A DNA stretch of 64,000 bases from assembly GCA_964480365.1 (NCBI GenBank), contig CAYZPM010000002.1, forward strand, positions 1 to 64,000, in the 5' to 3' direction. This DNA comes from CAIQPV01 sp964480365 (GTDB taxonomy: Bacteria > Pseudomonadota > Gammaproteobacteria > Burkholderiales > Gallionellaceae). A program made the position numbers and the translations under genes. The notes under the pieces are model-generated. The model was not told where the DNA came from. It was given only the letters and a program-made list of their open reading frames with translations, and ran no database searches. This document shows positions 18,373-26,759 of this stretch, one piece after another; positions within the stretch are counted from its first letter, which is position 1; the number at the start of each line of letters is the position of its first letter.

Positions 18373-19494
18373 TTAAATTTCCTCTACCGCGAAGATGCGG
18401 CGATGTTCGCGGATCGCATAGCGATCGGTCATGCCGGCGATATAGTCGGATACGGCGCGGGCGCAGTCGGCTTCGGCCTGACGTTGAAATTGCGGCGGCA
18501 GCAAACGGTTATCTTCCATGAATGCGTTGAACAGGTCGCTGATGATACGGCGCGCCTTGGCGCTCATGCGCATGACATGGTAGTGGCGATAGAGCTGGGT
18601 GCGCAGAAAATCTTTTAACTCGCGACTCTGTTCGTGTATTTCAGCGCCGAACGCCGCGATTGGCGGTGCGTTGCGCACATCGGCAATATCGCGCACGGCA
18701 TGGATGCGGATATTCTTTTCGGTTTCGCGGATGAGATCGGTCACTAGGGTGTTAATCATGCGCCGTATCGTTTCGTGTATCAGGCGACGCTCGGCAATTC
18801 CGGGATAAGCCTTGCGCACAGTGTCGAGATGTCCGGCAAATAGTTGCACCGAGGCCAACTGTTCCAGTGTAATCAGCCCGGATCGCAGACCATCATCCAC
18901 GTCGTGGTTGTTGTAAGCGATCTCATCTGCGAGGTTGGCGATCTGTGCTTCCAGTGAGGTGCGCTGCTGTTTGAGAAAGCGCTCGCCCACTGCGCCCAGC
19001 TTGGCGGCGCTCTCGGACGCACAGTGTTTGAGGATACCTTCACGCGTTTCGAAGCACAGGTTCAGCCCGTCAAAAGCGGCATAGCGTTCTTCCAGCACAT
19101 CCACCACACGCAACGATTGCAGGTTGTGTTCGAAGCCGCCATGCTTCTTCATGCAGGCATTGAGCGCTTCCTGTCCGGCATGACCGAAAGGCGTATGACC
19201 GAGATCATGCGCCAGCGATACCGCCTCCACCAGGTCTTCATTTAATTTCAGATGCCGCGCGATGGAACGGGCGATTTGTGCCACTTCGATGCTGTGGGTC
19301 AGGCGGGTACGGAACAGGTCACCCTCATGGTTAACAAATACCTGCGTCTTGTATTCTAGACGGCGGAATGCGGTGGAATGGATAATACGGTCGCGGTCGC
19401 GCTGGAATTCGCTGCGTCCAAACGGCGCTTCCTCGTGTACATTTCTGCCGCGTGTATTGTGTTCACTTACCGCATATGGTGCGAGTTCAGTCAT
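18373..19494 (-). CDS. dgt: Deoxyguanosinetriphosphate triphosphohydrolase-like protein
   Basis: A 373-residue HD-domain phosphohydrolase that removes triphosphate from dNTPs, helping balance nucleotide pools and sometimes resist phage. Metal ligands are visible as HSIEVAQIARSIARHL (first His) and HDLGHTPFGHAG (HD pair), with NHDVDDGLRSG completing the site. The N-terminus GRSEFQRDRDRIIHSTAFRRLEYKTQVF is the dGTPase type 2 signature. It is upstream of no obvious partner and is separated from aroB by a family C repeat. Confidence 0.92.
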   Translation of the reverse strand: MTELAPYAVSEHNTRGRNVHEEAPFGRSEFQRDRDRIIHSTAFRRLEYKTQVFVNHEGDLFRTRLTHSIEVAQIARSIARHLKLNEDLVEAVSLAHDLGHTPFGHAGQEALNACMKKHGGFEHNLQSLRVVDVLEERYAAFDGLNLCFETREGILKHCASESAAKLGAVGERFLKQQRTSLEAQIANLADEIAYNNHDVDDGLRSGLITLEQLASVQLFAGHLDTVRKAYPGIAERRLIHETIRRMINTLVTDLIRETEKNIRIHAVRDIADVRNAPPIAAFGAEIHEQSRELKDFLRTQLYRHYHVMRMSAKARRIISDLFNAFMEDNRLLPPQFQRQAEADCARAVSDYIAGMTDRYAIREHRRIFAVEEI

Positions 19495-19517
19495 TTGATT
19501 ATCCTAAGCCAAAACCC

Positions 19518-19564
19518 ATGTAGGTCGGGCTATGCCCGACATGGTGGGCTATGCCCGCCCTACG
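19518..19564. repeat. Family C palindromic repeat between dgt and aroB
   Basis: TGTAGGTCGGGCTATGCCCG and GGTGGGCTATGCCCGCCCTA form two nested hairpins. The aroB stop codon (TAG) is formed by its last bases. Related elements occur at 54535 and 55747. Confidence 0.75.
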
Positions 19565-20651
19565 TTATTTTCGCTTGGGCTATCTCCAGCGTCTGTCGCA
19601 ACAACTCCTCCGGCACATCACCGCTGACTACGGCATGGCCGATAGATTTAAGCAGCACGAAGCGCATCTTGCCACCCACCACTTTCTTGTCCAGCCCCAT
19701 CAGTTGCAGATATTTTTTCGTACTCAGAACGGGTGCGACGACAGGCAATCCGGCGCGCTCAAACAAATGCCGGGTACGTGCGACATCCTGTTCTCTTATC
19801 CATCCCAGACGGCACGATAAATCGGCAGCCATAATGGTTCCTGCCGCCACGCCCTCGCCGTGCAACCACTTCCCATATCCCATTCCAGTCTCGATGGCAT
19901 GGCCGAAAGTATGACCAAGGTTGAGCAGGGCGCGTTCGCCGCTCTCGCGTTCATCTACCCCCACCATTTCAGCTTTGTTCTGGCAGCAGCGTGCAATGGC
20001 GTATTGCAGCGCTTCGGTATTGCGCGTCAGCAGCTTCTCCATGTTCAGCTCAAGCCATTCGAAAAACGGCAAGTCGCGGATCAGTCCGTATTTTATAACT
20101 TCCGCAATACCTGCGCGCAACTCCTGATCCGGCAGGGTGTTCAGCGTAGCGATGTCCGCCAGCACCACCTGCGGCTGGTAGAACGCGCCTATCATGTTCT
20201 TGCCCAGCGGATGGTTGATGCCGGTCTTGCCACCGACCGAGGAATCTACCTGCGCCAGCAGCGTGGTGGGTATCTGGATAAAGGGCACGCCACGCAGATA
20301 GGTCGCGGCGGCATAGCCGGTCATGTCGCCGATGACGCCACCGCCCAAGGCAATCAGAGGCGTACTGCGTTCGCAACGATGGGTGAGCAGCGCGTCATAA
20401 ATCAGCTCCAGCGTTTCTGCGTTTTTGTATTCCTCGCCATCCGGCAGAATGATGGGAATGGTGTCTACGCCATGATCTTGCAGCATGGTGCGCAGAGATT
20501 CCAGATATAGCGGGGCCACCGTAGTGTTGGTCACCACTGCCGCCCGTTTGTATGGCAAATGCGGCAACAATAAATCGGCGTGACCGAGCAGGGCGCTGCC
20601 GATATGGATGGAATAGCTGCGCTCTGCCAGCCCGACGTTTAGTGTTTGCAT
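19560..20651 (-). CDS. aroB: 3-dehydroquinate synthase
   Basis: AroB cyclises DAHP to 3-dehydroquinate, the second step of the shikimate pathway, using NAD and a divalent metal. The 363-residue length is normal. The NAD/substrate block GGGVIGDMTGYAAATYLRGV and the following IPTTLLAQVDSSVGGKTGIN are intact, as are the metal-site residues in LNLGHTFGHAIE and WLHGEGVAAG. It follows aroK, the classic aroK-aroB pair, with an 80-base AT-rich gap. Its stop codon is supplied by a family C repeat. Confidence 0.96.
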   Translation of the reverse strand: MQTLNVGLAERSYSIHIGSALLGHADLLLPHLPYKRAAVVTNTTVAPLYLESLRTMLQDHGVDTIPIILPDGEEYKNAETLELIYDALLTHRCERSTPLIALGGGVIGDMTGYAAATYLRGVPFIQIPTTLLAQVDSSVGGKTGINHPLGKNMIGAFYQPQVVLADIATLNTLPDQELRAGIAEVIKYGLIRDLPFFEWLELNMEKLLTRNTEALQYAIARCCQNKAEMVGVDERESGERALLNLGHTFGHAIETGMGYGKWLHGEGVAAGTIMAADLSCRLGWIREQDVARTRHLFERAGLPVVAPVLSTKKYLQLMGLDKKVVGGKMRFVLLKSIGHAVVSGDVPEELLRQTLEIAQAKIT

Positions 20652-20731
20652 GATTTTGATTGCATCAATTTATTCTGAAAAGAATTTAGCCACGGATTGT
20701 CACCAATAAAATAATCTGCAAAGTGTTTTAT

Positions 20732-21289
20732 TCATCGCAATTCCTGTAACCGGTCTAATTCCTGCTGCAACTGCGACACCAGGCTATGCACGCTTTGTTT
20801 GCCAGTAGGCATCACCAAGTCGGCCACTTGCGTGTACAGTGGGTCGCGCAGTTCATACAATTCTTTCAACCTGGCGCGCGGATCAGCGGTCTGCAACAAG
20901 GGGCGGTTGCGATCATAGCGAGTGCGCTGCCAGAGATCGTGCACCGTACTTTTCAAGTACACCACGATGCCATTGCCGCGCAATGCATCGCGACTTTGCT
21001 CGATTAATACCGCCCCTCCTCCTGTCGCCAGCACCATGTTGTCGCGCCTTGCCAAATCCTGAATTACGCCTGCTTCGCGCTGGCGAAATCCGGCCTCGCC
21101 CTCAACATCAAAAATATGCGGGATGGTCACACCGGTGCGATGTTGAATTTCTTCGTCGCTATCCATAAAAGTCTTGCCCAAATGCTGGGCGAGCAGCTTC
21201 CCGATCGTGGTTTTTCCTGCTCCCATCATGCCCACGAGGAAAATATTGCCGGATGGGCGCTTTGGCTGTGTAATGGGTGTAGTCTGCAT
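20732..21289 (-). CDS. aroK: Shikimate kinase
   Basis: A 185-residue shikimate kinase. The ATG at 21289 (MQTTPITQPKRPSG) is chosen because the open frame upstream is translated repeat DNA. The P-loop GMMGAGKTTIGK, the shikimate-binding DSDEEI and GGGAV, and the lid region RTRYDRNRPLL are all present. It leads the aroK-aroB pair. A family A repeat begins only 16 bases upstream of the start codon, so the promoter must lie within or beyond the repeat. This differs from the usual pilQ-aroK junction, where the gap is short. Confidence 0.93.
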   Translation of the reverse strand: MQTTPITQPKRPSGNIFLVGMMGAGKTTIGKLLAQHLGKTFMDSDEEIQHRTGVTIPHIFDVEGEAGFRQREAGVIQDLARRDNMVLATGGGAVLIEQSRDALRGNGIVVYLKSTVHDLWQRTRYDRNRPLLQTADPRARLKELYELRDPLYTQVADLVMPTGKQSVHSLVSQLQQELDRLQELR

Positions 21290-21304
21290 GTTTGAATTGT
21301 AGCT

Positions 21305-21481
21305 AACGGGCATGGCAAATGCCACCCATGATGATGAAACTTGTTGTGCCCGTTTCCTTCTCTCCAACTCTGATGGAGCTACTAGCCATTCGACTAGGCT
21401 ACCAAACAACGTCAGCCAAGTCGCTGGTTATCCCCCGGCGTGGGAGAGTGACAGGGTCTCGCTGCGCGAATTTTACGTTAA
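21305..21481 (+). repeat. Interspersed repeat family A, copy 2 (full length)
   Basis: It starts AACGGGCATGGCAAATGCC, continues through CCCGTTTCC, GATGGAGCTACTAGCC, ATTCGACTAGGCT and GTCAGCCAAGTCGCTGGTTA, and ends near TTACGTTAA. The copies at 29067 and 62805 share this order. It fills the gap between the pilQ terminator and aroK. Confidence 0.9.
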
Positions 21482-21504
21482 ATACCACTCCGCTGTTTTC
21501 AGCA

Positions 21505-21540
21505 AAAACAAAAGCCCGGCTGCTGCCGGGCTTTTGTTTT
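21505..21540 (-). terminator. Bidirectional terminator after pilQ
   Basis: AGCCCGGC-TGCT-GCCGGGCT is an eight-pair stem flanked by an A-run on one side and a T-run on the other. On the minus strand it ends the pilMNOPQ transcript 14 bases after the pilQ stop. Confidence 0.9.
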
Positions 21541-21553
21541 GCATATCCGCTTT

Positions 21554-23716
21554 TTAACGCAGGTTCAAGGTGTCTTTCAGGATTTTCGGGGTTATGAATA
21601 TTAACAGCTCCTTTTTGGCCTCAGTCCTAGTGTTAGTTTTAAAGAGCCAGCCAAGGACGGGTACATCGCCCAGCAATGGAACCTTGGAGGTGGCATCAGT
21701 CGCATCCAAGGTATAGATGCCACCAATCACCACGGTGCCGCCATTTTCGACTAACGCCTGGGTTGTGATTTTATTGGTGTCAATGATGGGACCCGCGCTG
21801 GTCATTGCGCCTTGAGTATCATTATCTATAACTACCTTCATGTTGATGTGATCATCCGGTGTTATCTGCGGTGTTACGTCAAGGCTCAGGTTTGCTTGTG
21901 CAAATGTTGTTGTCGGAGTCGCCCCTGCTACTGTGACTGTCGTATAAGGTATTTGCACGCCCGTGGAGATGGTGGCTTCTGTTGAGTCTGCCGTCATCAC
22001 ACGAGGGCTGGCTATATTCTTATTTGAGCCGTCATCTTCCGCTGCGTCAATTTCCAAATTCAGGATTTTTGTGGCCGATGCGTTGAATAACGCGAGCGAC
22101 AACCCCCCATATCCGGTAATGGGAGGGACGCTCAAATTGGCAGGGGACAGCTGAGTCTGAATTCCGGTTGAAGCTGGGTTCCCAGCCGTTGGAGTTGGCC
22201 AGGTAGTACTGAGCTTTCCTCCAAGGCTTTGGCTAAAACTGGTTTGTGCGTTAACAAACCGTGCTTCAATCATTACTTGGCGTACCGGTATGTCAATCTT
22301 GCCGACCATCTTGCGCACTTCTTCCAGATTCGTTGGCGTATCTTTCACAAACAGGGTGTTAGTGCGCTGATCAACCACCACACTGCCTCGCTTGGACAGG
22401 ACGCCGCTTGTTCCGACCCCCGGAACAACTACTCCGCGCAATATAACGGCTACGTCATTGCCTTTCGAGTAACTAAGCCGGAAACTTTCCGTATGGAGAG
22501 TCTCAAGTTCGGATATATCCTGGTTCGCTGTCAGTGCGAGCTTTTCCTTGGCCGCCAATTCCTCACGCGGGGCAATTTGGATCACATTGCCGTTCTTGCG
22601 CATGTCCAGATCCTTGCTTTTCAAAATGATATCCAACGCCTGATCCCATGGCACATCTTTCAAACGCAGGGTCAGGTCGCCAGTTACCGAATCGCTGATC
22701 ACCATGTTCATGGGGATGTTGTTGCTATTAATGAAATCACTAATCACATACAGGGCTTCGCGTACCCCGATTTTCTGGAAATTCAGCGTCAGCTTTTCTC
22801 CCGCATAACCAATCTGATTGCCTTTTACCAATTTGTTTGGATCTTCTTCCACCGGTTTAATTTCCACGATGAACTTGCTGTCCGTCTGATAAGCGGCCTG
22901 CTCCCAATCCCCCTTGGGTTGGATGACCATGCGTACGTTGTCACCGTCCACAAAGGTATCTATCCCCTCTACCGGCGTACCGAAATCCGTCACATCCAGT
23001 TTACGTTGCAGATTTTGCGGCAAACCGGTTTTCAAGAAGTCGACGATCAAACTCTTGCCTTGTTGCTTGATGTCTATGCCCACATTGGCATCCGATAGGT
23101 CAACCTGAATACGTCCCTCACCATTCTTGCCGCGATGAAAATCGACATCGCGCAGGCTGTGTTTCTGAGAACTTGGTTTGGCTTCGGCAAAACGGGTGGC
23201 GAGTGGCGTTAGAGCGTTGCCTAGCAACGCGCTCGTATCCTGAGTTTTGCCTTGCAAGGTAATCAGCAGGGTGTTGCCGTCAATCCGGGTGTCATAAGAC
23301 AGCATCTCGCTCAGATTGACCACCAGGCGGGTGCGATTACCGGCCTGTACGATGTTGGCGCTCCGCAGATCGCCTTCGCCGAATTCCTGAGTGGATTTGC
23401 CCAACCCATTTGCCGTATTAGGAAAATCAAACGCGATGCGCGGCGGTGTGTTGATGCTGAACCCGGCAGGTGGATTGGCAAGCGCGCTTTTCAGCACCAC
23501 TTTAATAATCAGTGTGCCGCCTGCTGCAGTGCTGACGCTGAGCGACTGTATGCTATTTGCATCTGGATTGCTTTGCGCATGGGCAGTCAGCGCACAAACC
23601 GCAAATACTGCGACGACAAATCGAATGATGTTATTAACTGCGTTACTGACCATTCGCACGGGGCGGTTGTTTTGGCACGTAGCGAGTTGCGTGATTTTGT
23701 TGCTGAACTGTCTCAT
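21554..23716 (-). CDS. pilQ: Type IV pilus secretin PilQ
   Basis: PilQ forms the outer-membrane ring through which type IV pili extend. The 720-residue protein has a signal peptide (about 20-47, ending AHA), AMIN domains in the N-terminal half, and an STN/secretin N0 domain near LTLNFQKIGVREALYVISDF. A secretin C-terminal domain follows, with RQVMIEARFVNA, VPLLGDVPVLGWLF and ELLIFITPKIL. It is the last gene of pilMNOPQ and is followed by a strong terminator. Confidence 0.95.
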   Translation of the reverse strand: MRQFSNKITQLATCQNNRPVRMVSNAVNNIIRFVVAVFAVCALTAHAQSNPDANSIQSLSVSTAAGGTLIIKVVLKSALANPPAGFSINTPPRIAFDFPNTANGLGKSTQEFGEGDLRSANIVQAGNRTRLVVNLSEMLSYDTRIDGNTLLITLQGKTQDTSALLGNALTPLATRFAEAKPSSQKHSLRDVDFHRGKNGEGRIQVDLSDANVGIDIKQQGKSLIVDFLKTGLPQNLQRKLDVTDFGTPVEGIDTFVDGDNVRMVIQPKGDWEQAAYQTDSKFIVEIKPVEEDPNKLVKGNQIGYAGEKLTLNFQKIGVREALYVISDFINSNNIPMNMVISDSVTGDLTLRLKDVPWDQALDIILKSKDLDMRKNGNVIQIAPREELAAKEKLALTANQDISELETLHTESFRLSYSKGNDVAVILRGVVVPGVGTSGVLSKRGSVVVDQRTNTLFVKDTPTNLEEVRKMVGKIDIPVRQVMIEARFVNAQTSFSQSLGGKLSTTWPTPTAGNPASTGIQTQLSPANLSVPPITGYGGLSLALFNASATKILNLEIDAAEDDGSNKNIASPRVMTADSTEATISTGVQIPYTTVTVAGATPTTTFAQANLSLDVTPQITPDDHINMKVVIDNDTQGAMTSAGPIIDTNKITTQALVENGGTVVIGGIYTLDATDATSKVPLLGDVPVLGWLFKTNTRTEAKKELLIFITPKILKDTLNLR

Positions 23717-23728
23717 GTTTACTCCCGA

Positions 23729-24244
23729 TCACTCCACTAATTGCAGACTGCTCATACGCTCTGACCAGTCCCCGGTGCTATCCTGAATCATTTCCTTGAT
23801 TTTTACTTCGGTTTCTGTGACCTCAGTAACCAGCCCGAAATTCTGGCCCAGATAATTACCCACCCTGATGCGGTGCAGCTTACCATCAGGTGAACGAATA
23901 ATGGCATGGGCGATATTGCCCTGAGATAAAAATCCAACCATTGTCAATCCATCCAACGGAAAGTCTTCCAACGCTTCCTTGCGGCGTGTCATATCAGGCT
24001 GATTAAGGCCGGGCTGACCACCGTTCTTCATTTCCGGTTTGCGCGGCTTGAAAGGGTCAGGCAAGCCTGCGGAATTATCATAGTTGAATGGCTCGTACGG
24101 TTTGATCTCGGGCGCCGCATCTACCTTGCCGCGCATATCGGCTCCGGCATTCTTGACGAAATCATGCAAGTCCTGAAATTCCTCGCCGCCGCAAGCGGCA
24201 AGCAACAGTGAAACCAACAGCAGCAAATGGACTGATCGCGTCAT
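23729..24244 (-). CDS. pilP: Type IV pilus inner-membrane lipoprotein PilP
   Basis: A 171-residue lipoprotein with lipobox LAAC (Cys18). It links the PilN-PilO inner-membrane complex to the PilQ secretin through its C-terminal beta domain (about 85-165), which includes LDGLTMVGFLSQGNIAHAII and the VGNYLGQNFG motif. Its ATG overlaps the pilO stop by four bases. Confidence 0.92.
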   Translation of the reverse strand: MTRSVHLLLLVSLLLAACGGEEFQDLHDFVKNAGADMRGKVDAAPEIKPYEPFNYDNSAGLPDPFKPRKPEMKNGGQPGLNQPDMTRRKEALEDFPLDGLTMVGFLSQGNIAHAIIRSPDGKLHRIRVGNYLGQNFGLVTEVTETEVKIKEMIQDSTGDWSERMSSLQLVE

Positions 24245-24879
24245 TTTTTCGCTCCAGCCGGTGACGCCGCTTTCTTCTGTGCAGCCAGCTCATCCTCATC
24301 CAGATAGCGGTAGGTCTTGGCCGTCGCATCCATAGCCAGTTGCCCGCCCGCAACAGGAGTGACGCTGATATCGTTCAACGCCACGATACGCGGCAATTGG
24401 GAAATGTCACTGGAAAATCTGCCAAGGTCATCATAGTTGCCCGTTACCCTGATGGTAATCGGCTGTTCGGCAAACACGCCAGTCACCACTTCGGCACCGG
24501 GTCGGAACAAATCAAATTGCAGTCCGCGCCCCAAGCCCGCCTGGTTGATATCCGTCAATAGTGCGTCCATCTCTGATTTATTGGGTAATTGCTTAAGCAA
24601 TGCGCCAAACGACTGTTGGGTTTCAGTGAGTTGTTTTTTAATGATATCCAGATTGATAGCCTGCTTTTTTTTAATCAGGAATGCGTCTTTCAGTTTGACT
24701 TCTTCCTGTTCGGCATTGCTTTTCGTCTCCAGTTGTCCCTGCCAGTCAAGCACATACCCGCCGATCAGCACCACAATGAAGATTGCCACGCATGCCAGAA
24801 TCTTCGCCACCCAAGGCCAGCTACCCGGGTTTTTAGGGTTGATATTTTTTAGATTTTTTAGTTCTTCCAATAAGTTCAT
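24241..24879 (-). CDS. pilO: Type IV pilus assembly protein PilO
   Basis: A 212-residue inner-membrane protein with one N-terminal transmembrane helix (about residues 23-43), a coiled coil, and a periplasmic ferredoxin-like domain. The start MNLLEELKNLKN is preferred over a GTG inside the pilN end because it matches PilO N-termini and follows an AGGTG site. PilO pairs with PilN in the alignment subcomplex of the pilus machine. Confidence 0.92.
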   Translation of the reverse strand: MNLLEELKNLKNINPKNPGSWPWVAKILACVAIFIVVLIGGYVLDWQGQLETKSNAEQEEVKLKDAFLIKKKQAINLDIIKKQLTETQQSFGALLKQLPNKSEMDALLTDINQAGLGRGLQFDLFRPGAEVVTGVFAEQPITIRVTGNYDDLGRFSSDISQLPRIVALNDISVTPVAGGQLAMDATAKTYRYLDEDELAAQKKAASPAGAKK

Positions 24880-24889
24880 GTGAACGCAC

Positions 24890-25477
24890 CTATCCTTTTG
24901 CGCCACCGGCGCTGGCCGGGGCAGGGGACGCTGGGGCCTGTTTTTTCAAATTGAAACTCAGGGTGAAAGCGTTCTCTCGCGCGCCGCCCGCACCCGATGC
25001 GTGAATCTCAATCAATGACGGCGACTCCAGCCATGGAGAATCTTCAATCGCACGCATCAGGGTGGAAACCCGTGCATTCGATTGGGCAGAACCCGTCAAA
25101 TTAATCTTGTTGCCGCTCTGCTTCAACGAAGTCAGATACACGCCATTCGGCAATATACGTAACATTTGATCCAGCAGATGCACCACGTCTGAGCGTGTAG
25201 TTTGCAGATTTTCGACCACGGTTTTGCGTGCCATCAGCGCATCGGTCTCCTCGCGCAATTTCTTGATTTCTTCAATCTGCTTGTCCAGAACGGCTGTTTG
25301 ATCTTTGAGGTATTGGTTGCGTTTTTCCTGATAGGAAATCTGGTTGCCGATGGCGACATGCACAAAGCCAACCATTACTATCCCCAGCACCAACGAGATT
25401 CCGCTGAAAGCAATCAGCTGGATTTGGCGCGACCTGCGCTTTTCCGCACGGTGTGGCAATAAATTAACACGTATCAT
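24890..25477 (-). CDS. pilN: Type IV pilus assembly protein PilN
   Basis: A 195-residue inner-membrane protein. The start MIRVNLLPHRAEKR carries the conserved INLLPWR-like motif that binds the groove of PilM. One transmembrane helix (about 22-44), a coiled coil and a periplasmic ferredoxin-like domain follow, with a Pro/Ala-rich tail. The ATG overlaps the pilM stop (ATGA), indicating translational coupling. Confidence 0.93.
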   Translation of the reverse strand: MIRVNLLPHRAEKRRSRQIQLIAFSGISLVLGIVMVGFVHVAIGNQISYQEKRNQYLKDQTAVLDKQIEEIKKLREETDALMARKTVVENLQTTRSDVVHLLDQMLRILPNGVYLTSLKQSGNKINLTGSAQSNARVSTLMRAIEDSPWLESPSLIEIHASGAGGARENAFTLSFNLKKQAPASPAPASAGGAKG

Positions 25478-26574
25478 GATGGGTCGAACCTCCGCATTGC
25501 AAGGCCGCAAGCTATCATTAGCGCCGGTGCATCTGCCTGTAGCTGGCGCGGCTTGATACGGCTGGACAATGTCATCTGCGCAAATGGATTGGCGACCAAG
25601 GTATTCACCTGCGTCCGTGTCGCAACTGCGTCATCCAAGCCTGCCAATGCCGCACAACCTCCCGCCAAGACAATATAATTCACTTCGTTAAACGGTGTAG
25701 CGGTGAAAAAAAACTGTATGGCACGCGCCACCTCGCTTGCCACATTTTCGCGGAAAGGGGCAAGTACGTCGCTCTCGTAATTATCTGGCAACCCGCCATT
25801 GCGTTTGCCGGACTCTGCCTCTTCGGCAGACAAACCAAAAACATTCTGTATCTGCTGAGTCAACTGTTCGCCACCAATCTGCTGGTCACGCGTGTATACC
25901 GATTGGCTGTTGCGAAGCACATTCACATTCATTGTGTTTGCGCCAATATCCACCAGCGCCACGCACTGGTCCGCAGCCCCTCCCGGTAATTGCACACAAA
26001 TCTGGGTTAGCGCCGCCTCGGCAGCATAAGGTTCCACGTCTACGACAATGGTTTTGAGTCCGGCTGCTTGTGCGGCCGCAACCCGGTCTTCCACATTCGC
26101 TTTGCGCGAAGCGGCCAGCAACACTTCGATTTCTTCAGCATTGCCGGGCGCAGGGCCGATTACCTGAAAATCCAGATTGACTTCGTCCATGGCAAAAGGG
26201 ATATACTGATTTGCTTCAGCCTCAACCTGATACTCCAAGTCTTCTTCGCGCAGACCACTGGGCAGGAGAATTTTCTTAGTAATCACAGCGGCGGCAGGAA
26301 GCGCCAAGCTTGCATTCTTGATACGCGTTCCCATGCGTTTCATGGCTCGCTCCAAGCCATTCGCAACCGCCTCCAGATTATTGATGTTCCCATCAACCAC
26401 CGCATCCTTGGGCAAGGCCTCAATGACATAGCGCTCGACCACATAACCATTTTTTTTCGGCGATTCGCTTAATTCAACCATCTTTACCGCAGCCGAACTG
26501 ATATCCACCCCTATCAATGGTGGCGCGCCGATCCGTAAAAAATCCAGCGGAATATCAAAATTTCCTTTAAGCAT
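25474..26574 (-). CDS. pilM: Type IV pilus assembly ATPase-like protein PilM
   Basis: A 366-residue cytoplasmic actin/FtsA-like protein that binds ATP and the N-terminal tail of PilN. Visible blocks are IGVDISSAAVKMVELS at the phosphate-1 site, VALVDIGANTMNVNVL at phosphate-2, and YIVLAGGCAALAGLDD at the adenosine site. It is the first gene of pilMNOPQ, divergent from mrcA, in the arrangement conserved across Proteobacteria. Confidence 0.94.
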   Translation of the reverse strand: MLKGNFDIPLDFLRIGAPPLIGVDISSAAVKMVELSESPKKNGYVVERYVIEALPKDAVVDGNINNLEAVANGLERAMKRMGTRIKNASLALPAAAVITKKILLPSGLREEDLEYQVEAEANQYIPFAMDEVNLDFQVIGPAPGNAEEIEVLLAASRKANVEDRVAAAQAAGLKTIVVDVEPYAAEAALTQICVQLPGGAADQCVALVDIGANTMNVNVLRNSQSVYTRDQQIGGEQLTQQIQNVFGLSAEEAESGKRNGGLPDNYESDVLAPFRENVASEVARAIQFFFTATPFNEVNYIVLAGGCAALAGLDDAVATRTQVNTLVANPFAQMTLSSRIKPRQLQADAPALMIACGLAMRRFDPS

Positions 26575-26611
26575 AGGCTGGTTAGAGCTTTTCCGTATTA
26601 AAGTGGATTAA

Positions 26612-26640
26612 ATCCTAGCAATAACTATAACTAATGTAAA
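26612..26640 (-). promoter_or_regulatory. Sigma-70 promoter of pilMNOPQ
   Basis: On the minus strand, TTTACA (26640-26635) and TAGGAT (26617-26612) are separated by exactly 17 bases, about 40 bases before the pilM start, in the AT-rich divergent gap. Confidence 0.6.
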
Positions 26641-26700
26641 GTTTTTTCTAGAGAGTTATTTTTCCCAAGTTATTTTCTCTGGCAAACAGGCAAGAGCCGA

Positions 26701-26706
26701 TATAAT
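26701..26706 (+). promoter_or_regulatory. Probable -10 box of mrcA
   Basis: A perfect TATAAT lies 54 bases before the mrcA start codon, in the divergent gap with pilM. A -35 box is not convincing. Confidence 0.4.
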
Positions 26707-26759
26707 TAACTATTAGTTCCGCTAATAATAATCTCGCTTATCATTCTACATGAAATAAC

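Noticed and set aside
21290..21409. N-terminal extension of AroK
   Set aside because: It is translated family A repeat; the P-loop is at the usual distance from the ATG at 21289.
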